Part shown: one piece after another, positions 57,701-64,000 of the stretch
Position numbering within the stretch: the first letter of the stretch is position 1
Layout of the letters: each line of letters begins with the position of its first letter
Origin: Tubulanus polymorphus
Lineage: Eukaryota; Nemertea; Palaeonemertea; Tubulaniformes; Tubulanidae
DNA: 64,000 bases
NCBI RefSeq assembly: GCF_964204645.1
Contig: NC_134030.1
Coordinates: forward strand, 12,648,278-12,712,277
Direction of reading: 5' to 3'
Position numbers and translations under genes: made by a program
Notes under the pieces: model-generated
Told to the model about the DNA's origin: nothing
Databases searched by the model: none
What the model saw: only the letters and a program-made list of their open reading frames with translations

Positions 57701-57778
57701 AACAGCATCTTTTAATTTCATATATTTTGACTATAAAAATGAGTGAAAATATATTAAACTTATTAACTTACCAACTTA

Positions 57779-57902
57779 CCAATAGCGCGAATAGAAATCA
57801 AAAAGATTTAAATAAAAAAACAATAAGTTACTTTATCTAATACTAACTTATTGAACTTAGTTTTTTTATTTAAATCTTTTTGATTTCTATTCGCGCTATT
57901 GG
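57779..57902. repeat. Perfect 43-bp hairpin in the spacer
   Basis: The left arm CCAATAGCGCGAATAGAAAT (57779 onward, to 57821) is complementary to 57860-57902 (ending ATTTCTATTCGCGCTATTGG) across 43 bp. A further 9-bp pair, AATAAGTTA/TAACTTATT, lies inside the loop. It starts 13 bases after the end of the left arm. Confidence 0.9.
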
Positions 57903-58474
57903 TTAACAAGAATTGACTAGAATTAAAATAGATTTAACAAGAAATTCAATAACTTTAACTGTTAGTATCACTCTTGTATTATTTCATTGTTTCTCTTATT
58001 GAATAAGCCAACTAACTAATATCACTCTTGTATTATCCTAGTCAAATGTAAAGAATTTACAATATCATACTTGAATGAATTAAAACATAAATTACTTCTG
58101 TTACTTCATTTTCAGAAATAAAGCATAATATGTATTTAATACCATTAATATGTATTTGATACGTATTTAATACGTATTTGATACATTGATACCTCAACCC
58201 CCTTTTTGGTAAACTAATATTTCATACAATATTTCATACATTTCAACTAATTTAACAGTCTTATTCGTGATTTATTTCATTTAGTTTATGAATACACAAT
58301 ATACACAATTTAATACTTAAACAGTTAAACAATCTAGCGGGTTCATTGTAATCCTCTTTTATTAATGATAAATGTAAATACATAATTGAATATGATTTAT
58401 ACTTTTCCAAATATTTATAATAAATCTGTTAGATAAATAGATATTGAAACAGAAATATATATGATAAAACTATT

Positions 58475-58559
58475 TATGTACTAGACGTACGAGTAAGAAT
58501 CCAAGATTCTTACTTTCTTGGCAAGAATCTTACTTTCTTACTCGTACGTCTAGTACATA
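58475..58559. repeat. Perfect 25-bp hairpin in the spacer
   Basis: TATGTACTAGACGTACGAGT continuing to 58499 is complementary to 58535-58559. The loop repeats AAGATTCTTACTTTCTTGG. The arms themselves contain the palindrome ACGTACG-like sequence. Confidence 0.9.
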
Positions 58560-58672
58560 GATATATAAATTAGTTTTTATAAAAATCATAAATATAAATT
58601 ATTAATCTAAATATTGAAATAGTTATAATATTATCTATTTTTATATTTTCAACCAATTTAACAGTCTTATTC

Positions 58673-58975
58673 TCAATTTGAATTATACAGTTTATCATCT
58701 AATTCATGAATATATTTATGCTTTCTCAAACTCTTTTTATTTTTATATCTTTTATTACAAATTTCACAACACTTAATATTATTCAATCTATCTGAAATAT
58801 AATTCATATTTTCTATTAATTCAGTGTATCTAATTTTACAGCAATCATAGAATTCTAACAACTGTTTTATAGTATAAACTGAGAATGAAAATAAACCTGT
58901 AAGCATAATAATTGATTTAATATTCTGTTGATTTTTATATATTAGATGTAATAAGTTTAATATATTTTCACTCAT
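58673..58975 (-). CDS. Uncharacterised 100-residue protein: membrane span plus C2H2 finger
   Basis: Starts at ATG 58975 (MSENILNLLHLIYKNQQNIK) and ends before 58673. It has a hydrophobic span (SIIMLTGLFSFSVYTI, about residues 24-39), a polar middle, then a classic C2H2 pattern Cys-x2-Cys-x12-His-x3-His (CEICNKRYKNKKSL...HKYIH). The first nine codons are inside the right arm, the rest in the unique spacer. The left arm keeps ATG and the first nine codons (57739-57765) and then diverges, so only one full copy exists. A finger next to a membrane span is an odd pairing. No family recognised. Confidence 0.6.
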   Translation of the reverse strand: MSENILNLLHLIYKNQQNIKSIIMLTGLFSFSVYTIKQLLEFYDCCKIRYTELIENMNYISDRLNNIKCCEICNKRYKNKKSLRKHKYIHELDDKLYNSN

Positions 58976-59013
58976 TTTTATAGTCAAAATATATGAAATT
59001 AAAAGATGCTGTT

Positions 59014-59232
59014 TTAATCCTCCAAATCATTTAAATCATTAACTTTTTTATTCTTTTTATTTCTGTGATTGTTTCCATTTAACTTCTTTAATTTTTTACT
59101 CAATTTATTATTTTCATTCATCAAATCTTTTGAAATATTTTCATAGTAAAAGTATAATGCCGCCAATATTAAACCTCCAGCAACTAAATAATGTTTCAAA
59201 TCACTTTTCCCAGTTGGAATGAAACCATCCAT
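59014..59232 (-). CDS. Uncharacterised 72-residue single-span membrane protein, right copy
   Basis: Same protein as at 57482-57700, differing at residue 6 (MDGFIPTG). It sits between the minisatellite and the spacer-crossing gene, and the two small genes are on the same strand with 38 bases between stop and next ATG. Confidence 0.65.
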   Translation of the reverse strand: MDGFIPTGKSDLKHYLVAGGLILAALYFYYENISKDLMNENNKLSKKLKKLNGNNHRNKKNKKVNDLNDLED

Positions 59233-59346
59233 TTATTTAAGAGAAAAATTAAACAGTTTATAAAATATTTGCTAGTTTTTAATTAAATATTTTATAATCA
59301 TTTTAAAAATATTAAACTTTTAAATGATTAAATCAAATAACAATTA

Positions 59347-60119
59347 AATTTACAGCCAAACAATTTATCATTTCAACTGTTAAACAATTTATCATTTCAA
59401 CTGTCAAAATATTTATCATTTCAACTGTCAAAATATTTATCATTTCAACTGTCAAACAATTTATCATTTTAACTGTCAAACAATTTATCATTTCAACTGT
59501 CAAACAATTTATCATTTTAACTGTCAAACAATTTATCATTTCAACTGTCAAACAATTTATCATTTTAACTGTCAAACAATTTATCATTTCAACTGTCAAA
59601 GAATTTATCATTTTAACTGTCAAACAATTTATCATTTCAACTGTCAAACAATTTATCATTTTAACTGTCAAACAATTTAACATTTCAACAGTCAAACAAT
59701 TTATCATTTCAACTGTCAAACAATTTATCATTTCAACTGTCAAACAATTTATCATTTCAACTGTCAAACAATTTAACATTTCAACAGTCAAACAATTTAT
59801 CATTTCAACTGTCAAACAATTTATCATTTCAACTGTCAAACAATTTATCATTTCAACAGTCAAACAATTTATCATTTCAACTGTTAAACAATTTATCATT
59901 TCAACTGTCAAACAATTTATCATTTCAACTGTCAAACAATTTAACATTTCAACTGTCAAACAATTTATCATTTCAACTGTCAAACAATTTATCATTTCAA
60001 ACAATTTATCATTTCAACTGTCAAACAATTTATCATTTCAACTGTCAAACAATTTATCATTTCAACTGTCAAACAATTTATCATTTCAACTGTCAAACAA
60101 TTTATCATTTTAACAGTCT
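59347..60119 (-). repeat. 24-bp minisatellite, right arm (about 32 units)
   Basis: The same unit as the left arm in inverse orientation, with several more copies. A unit near 59996-60003 lacks 7 bases, which shifts the frame, so the open MINCLTVE frame starts only at 60004 and the outer five units read in another frame. Confidence 0.9.
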
Positions 60120-60170
60120 ATTAGATATTTAAATCTTTTAACTCAATTCAATGATTATAATGTAGAATTG

Positions 60171-60827
60171 TTACTCTTTACACCAGTTTTTATGTTTAAT
60201 TGTTTCATAATGCTTTGATTTATGTGATTTTAAATATTTACCTCCGCAATAACAATGCACTTTTTCATTAGGATTGAATTTTCTAAATTCATCATCTAAT
60301 TTACATTGAACTGCAATATCTTTAAATGATTTTTCATTATCTAATTCACATTGAATTCCAATATTTGATGAATTTTCATTATAGATAATTTGTTTATTAT
60401 CAAAATTGAAATAATATAATTGTCTTCTTTCAATTCTTAAGTCAATCAAATCATTGTAATCTTTTGAAAGTATTATATCATCATTTCTTTCATTGAAAGG
60501 AGTTTTAAGAATATTAATTATGTTTTCACCTAAAGTTCCTTTAAAGTTAAAAACTGTATTGAACAATTTAGGATTTTTAACGCCATTATCAAAAGTATCT
60601 ACTAGTTCAATAATTAAATATGTTTCATTTGATAATATTTGATTAATCATAGTAATATTATCGATTTTATAATGTCTTGCGGACACTAAATTTGTTGCTG
60701 AAATATAATTTTTAATGTAAAACTGTGAAAATGATTTATTGGTTTCATTGATTTCGATTTTAAAGTTGGGTTCTTCTTCTGTCTTCATTTTAATAACAAA
60801 ACTTTTATTAAAATGAATCCAACGCAT
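60171..60827 (-). CDS. Uncharacterised 218-residue protein with C-terminal Cys/His motif
   Basis: Start chosen at ATG 60827; the frame is open about 14 codons further upstream without an earlier ATG. Not recognised as a named family. The body is rich in Asn, Ile, Lys and Asp (FKIEINETNKSFSQFYIKNY, IDNITMINQILSNETYLIIE). The last 40 residues hold a Cys-x-Cys-x11-His-x5-His motif (starting CYCGGKY, ending TIKHKNW), a zinc-ribbon-like pattern that I associate with proteins of large DNA viruses, mobile plasmids and selfish elements (recollection, not searched). There is no signal peptide or membrane span. It could be DNA-binding. Codon use is extremely AT-biased, unlike the host genes here. Confidence 0.6.
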   Translation of the reverse strand: MRWIHFNKSFVIKMKTEEEPNFKIEINETNKSFSQFYIKNYISATNLVSARHYKIDNITMINQILSNETYLIIELVDTFDNGVKNPKLFNTVFNFKGTLGENIINILKTPFNERNDDIILSKDYNDLIDLRIERRQLYYFNFDNKQIIYNENSSNIGIQCELDNEKSFKDIAVQCKLDDEFRKFNPNEKVHCYCGGKYLKSHKSKHYETIKHKNWCKE

Positions 60828-61213
60828 ATAAATATAAATATTCAATGATTTATGAATTATTTCACTCACACTTTACTCACACTTTTTTCTAGCGAGTAAA
60901 AATGAAAAATAAATTCGAGCATGCGAGAATTATTTTTCATTTTTTATGAGTTTCGCGAGTAATTCAAGTAGAAATTATTGTTATTTTCATGTTTTTCATT
61001 TTTTATGAGCGACCAATTGATTTAATACAATATGCTTTTTAAATTATTGATATCTTAGAATAAATATTTAGTTTTAATATAAAATGCACACGGTTATGAA
61101 TATATATATTATAGTTATATATTACTTATATATTATAGTTTTTAATTACTTTTAATGTTTTGTTTTTTAATGAGCTCGACCGTTCGACCTTTGGCCTCAA
61201 AGCCCATTACCCC

Positions 61214-61899
61214 TATTACTATCATACACCCGGGGACTGGGAATCAGAATGGTTTTATTGTAGACGTGGACCAAGTAAGTGCTAGCTTTTAGATGGTCGT
61301 TATTTGAATATGGCGGTGTCTTTTCGGAATCTATCATAGATAATTGCTAGATTACTTATGAAGACTGTGCTGAAATAATTTGGCTGTAGAAAAATTTACA
61401 GCTGAAAGAAAAAAATATGACTAACGTGAGTGACTTCAGGTGAAGAAAAGCGAACATGAAAATTGATAGGAGCACGATTTTTCTTATAAAAACATAAAGA
61501 CATAAAGCAAAAATAAGTTGCATTTCCTTCAAATGACAATCCACTACGATCATCAGATAATGTTTAATGCCACCATAAACTATCGCCCCCTGGCCCTCCA
61601 AAGAGACAGGGAACCAGTCAAACCAGCCAATTCAATTCAGAATTTATTTTACAAAAAAGCAGTTTTAAGTTTTAGCATAGGTTTTAGATAAACTGAAAGA
61701 TAGATAGAGCAGATAGATAAACTGAAAACGTATAAATGTTCCTACGAAGATTTTTTCAAATGGCCGCTAATGCAAGCACCCAATGAAAGTAAAAGAAAAT
61801 TAAAAGAATTTCTAAAAACGTGAAAGTGTTTTATTGTTAAATTTTAATTGTGTCAATAAAGAATGAATTGAATTGTCATCAGCACTATGCAGCCCATGA
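61214..61899. other. No gene recognised
   Basis: Flank of the inverted-repeat element, AT-rich, no exon visible. Confidence 0.4.
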
Positions 61900-62615
61900 A
61901 TACAAATTTCAAGACTGATCACGCACGCTCAACCAAGGTTGGCGTGAGCTGCGTGATAGAACACGTAAGCTACAACTTTTTAATTCATTGTTGTAACAAA
62001 ATATGCTTAGGTATCAATATAATGTCGAAAAACTTTTTCCCACCTACGAATGGAACTAATGACACCAAGATGGCCGCCAATTGCGTCATAATTGGCTGAT
62101 CAAAAATACTTGTCTCAGGTATAAAACATCCTTTTCCAAAGAATACCCATCAGCAATTGCAATGAGAAATGGCAAACCAGTAGGAAGCTACAGGACTCAG
62201 AATTCGAGCCAAAATTGACATTTTTGGGCATTTAAAAAGTCCTAGGACGACCATCTTGAGTCCGATCGACCCAATTTTTGTTATGCTGATGGGCCCTGGG
62301 GGGTTCAATATATACGAAAGATCAAGGTAATTGATCAAGGCGTCTTCAAAATTTCCCTCAATAAGTTCAAAAATGTGTCAAAAGTGCTGATTTTGGCAAA
62401 CAACAATGGCTGCCAGTCGGCCATCTTGGTTCTGACAGGGCCAGTTTTTGGGCTGAAGATGTTTCTAGGGTAGATACATGTATAAACCAAATATCAAGAC
62501 ATTACCTTGAAGCGTCTTCAAAACTTCCCAAAATAACTGGATTCCGTCTACGGACGGACGGACGGACGAAAAGTGAACGCAATAGCCCGCTGGGACTAAA
62601 GTCCCAAGTGAGCTA
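61900..62615. repeat. Dispersed repeat with GGACGGACGGACG tract
   Basis: Contains two CCATCTTG..GACC/TGAC.GGGCC blocks, a GACGGACGGACGGACG run at about 62552-62568 and the ending GTGAACGCAATAGCCCGCTG. The ending is shared with 47630-48085. This style of ending is common in invertebrate dispersed repeats (general knowledge). Confidence 0.65.
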
Positions 62616-64000
62616 AAAATGACAACCAATATAGCCAATATACGGAAGGAACCTAGATTTTATCACGCATCAAATTTATGTAATTATCAGTGCCCAAGAA
62701 AAGTGTCTAATGAAAGTTATCGACTCCCCAAGCAAGTTATCAATCCCTGTGATAGCAAGATGGGCTTGCAAGAAAACCAATGGAACAATTCATATCTTCT
62801 AAACATCACTTGCTTATTGAAGTTTTAACTTAAGTAGAAATCAGCTACAGTGTAGATACCACCAATTGAATCCACAGAATGAATGAATGAATTTATCTTT
62901 ATTTATTCATCGTAATTCATGATCATCACTATCCACAAATGCAGCCACTCATAGCAGACGTTTATAAAAAGTAAGAAGTATTGTAGTGTTAGAAGGGTCA
63001 GAATATCCACTTACTGCTGCATTAAGACATATCATCACATTGAGTCAATAAATCACTATCTAATTCAGTTTCAAACAACATATCATATGGCAAGAAACTT
63101 ACCATAATAATCCCACGAGCGAGCTTTATAAGGTCAACAAAACAGAAGCTCAGTTAGCAAAAAACTCAATACATGCAATTAGAATACACAAAAAAGTATG
63201 GCAAATATTTCTAAAATCGATGCATCTCTGCAAAATTGATGGTGCAAAAAATTATTCACATTACATCATAACATCATAAAAATCATTTCAACTTCTAGCT
63301 CATAATTCTATGGCGAATCTGGAAGTTTTGAAGTAAAATCAGTCAATTAGTCACTCTCCCGATTTATCTAGCTACCCACCTCATGATGTGAAGTCTGAAG
63401 AAAATCCCTGCAACTATGTCCACAAACAAAAAGTTCCCCAACTGAGTCCTAGATATAACCATCATGCAATGCCTCAATTGGCTTTAATCATGGCCATTCT
63501 AAAAACTATATGCCCGGCCCTAGAACTGCCACTAGAGCAGCAAAGACACACAGAACATTTATTCCATCAAATACTCCTACCAACTGTTCACACTATTCAA
63601 CCGCAACAAAAGCGCTAGCAAGCCCAAGCAGTGAAGCGAACAAAGGTATATGCACAATCGATCACAAGCCTATGAATAAAGAGTGATAAACCAACCTGAT
63701 GGCATCGATGCTCTGCAAGGATACGATCCCCTACCTGATTATGCATCTATGCCATAAAAAATGTGCTGCACAAATCAGAGTGCCTGTTGTATAATCACTA
63801 GGACAAATTCCCAGATAATTACAAATAGAATAGCCCAGATTCAAAGAAAACGGATTTTGTGATAAGCTAATGATGAAATCAAGGTGCGCACAAAGGCCTA
63901 GATGGGCACTGGTAATTATCAGACAAGGTTTCAAGCCATGGTAGAGCCTGGCAATACCATCAAGTTCGAAATTAACACAGACATGCAGTTGGCAGGAATA
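62616..64000. other. No gene recognised
   Basis: AT-rich sequence to the window edge with no exon, RNA gene or element end that I can support. Confidence 0.4.

Larger units (their letters stand above)
55712..57765 (+). repeat. Left arm of the giant inverted repeat
   Basis: Reverse-complementary to 58949-61213, interrupted only by scattered substitutions and by a shorter minisatellite. Identity ends at TATATTAAACTTATTA, codon 9 of the third gene. Confidence 0.9.
55712..61213. mobile_element. 5.5-kb giant inverted-repeat element, uncharacterised
   Basis: The left end GGGGTAATGGGCTTTCAGGC and right end (reverse complement GGGGTAATGGGCTTTGAGGC) begin inverted arms that continue for 2054 bp (55712-57765) and 2265 bp (58949-61213), around a 1183-bp spacer. 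TA lies outside each end (55710-55711 and 61214-61215). Base composition is far more AT-rich than the flanks. Each arm carries, from outside in, AT-rich leader sequence, a gene for a Cys/His-motif protein, a 24-bp minisatellite and a 72-codon membrane-protein gene; a fourth small gene crosses from the right arm into the spacer. Long arms with internal tandem repeats resemble foldback elements, but carrying several small genes in the arms is not typical. I recognise no transposase, integrase or polymerase. Confidence 0.85.
58949..61213 (-). repeat. Right arm of the giant inverted repeat
   Basis: Partner of 55712-57765. About 210 bp longer, nearly all explained by about seven or eight more 24-bp minisatellite units; it also carries a TATATATTATAGTTATATATT stretch near 61100 that is expanded relative to the left arm. 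Confidence 0.9.

Noticed and set aside
55712-61213. Polinton/Maverick or Helitron identity for the palindrome
   Set aside because: No DNA polymerase B, integrase, packaging ATPase, capsid motif, Rep or helicase was seen, and the arms are far longer than usual Polinton ends.

Overview
The window is animal nuclear DNA: AT-rich, intron-rich and crowded with transposable elements. Two spliced host genes supply nearly all recognisable host coding sequence, on opposite strands. The short interspersed repeats (146-bp satellites, CCATGGGCC-type and 'AAGATGGCC'-type repeats), the DIRS and BEL/Pao retroelements and many MITEs fit a marine invertebrate such as a mollusc or another lophotrochozoan, or an ambulacrarian. 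The sequence does not let me name the phylum.

Layout. 1-2165 holds two related 146-bp tandem arrays, followed by a MITE (2181-2914) whose unoccupied target sequence is also present at about 1380. 3382-14542 (+) is the 3' part of a gene for a nischarin/STK11IP-family protein, six exons ending in a stop; its introns carry nested MITEs. 14543-29089 has no host exon that I can see. It holds a LINE fragment, a divergent TTCGAA-rich satellite, scrambled BEL/Pao fragments (18116-21440), a pogo-type MITE with a second MITE nested inside it (23638-25041) and further MITEs. 29090-50140 (-) is the cytoplasmic dynein 1 intermediate chain gene, eleven exons recognised, with the extreme N-terminus not found. 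Its largest recognised intron carries a nearly complete 6.1-kb DIRS-type tyrosine-recombinase retrotransposon (37688-43808) in the same orientation. 50141-64000 is mostly repeats.

The most unusual object is at 55712-61213: a 5.5-kb, very AT-rich element that is a giant inverted repeat (arms about 2.05 and 2.27 kb, spacer about 1.2 kb) with ends at TA dinucleotides. Each arm carries a gene for a protein with a C-terminal Cys/His motif (intact in one arm, broken by one stop in the other), a 24-bp minisatellite that reads as an eight-residue peptide repeat, and a 72-residue single-membrane-span protein. A third small gene (membrane span plus C2H2 finger) begins in one arm and runs into the spacer, which also holds two perfect hairpins. 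I recognise no transposase, integrase or polymerase in it. It looks like a foldback-type mobile element or the remnant of a small virus-like or plasmid-like genome, and is my main candidate for something undescribed.

The two host genes have no evident functional link beyond both products acting in membrane or vesicle traffic by family knowledge. The rest of the window is best read as layers of insertions, several of which are datable relative to each other because empty sites survive in the same window.
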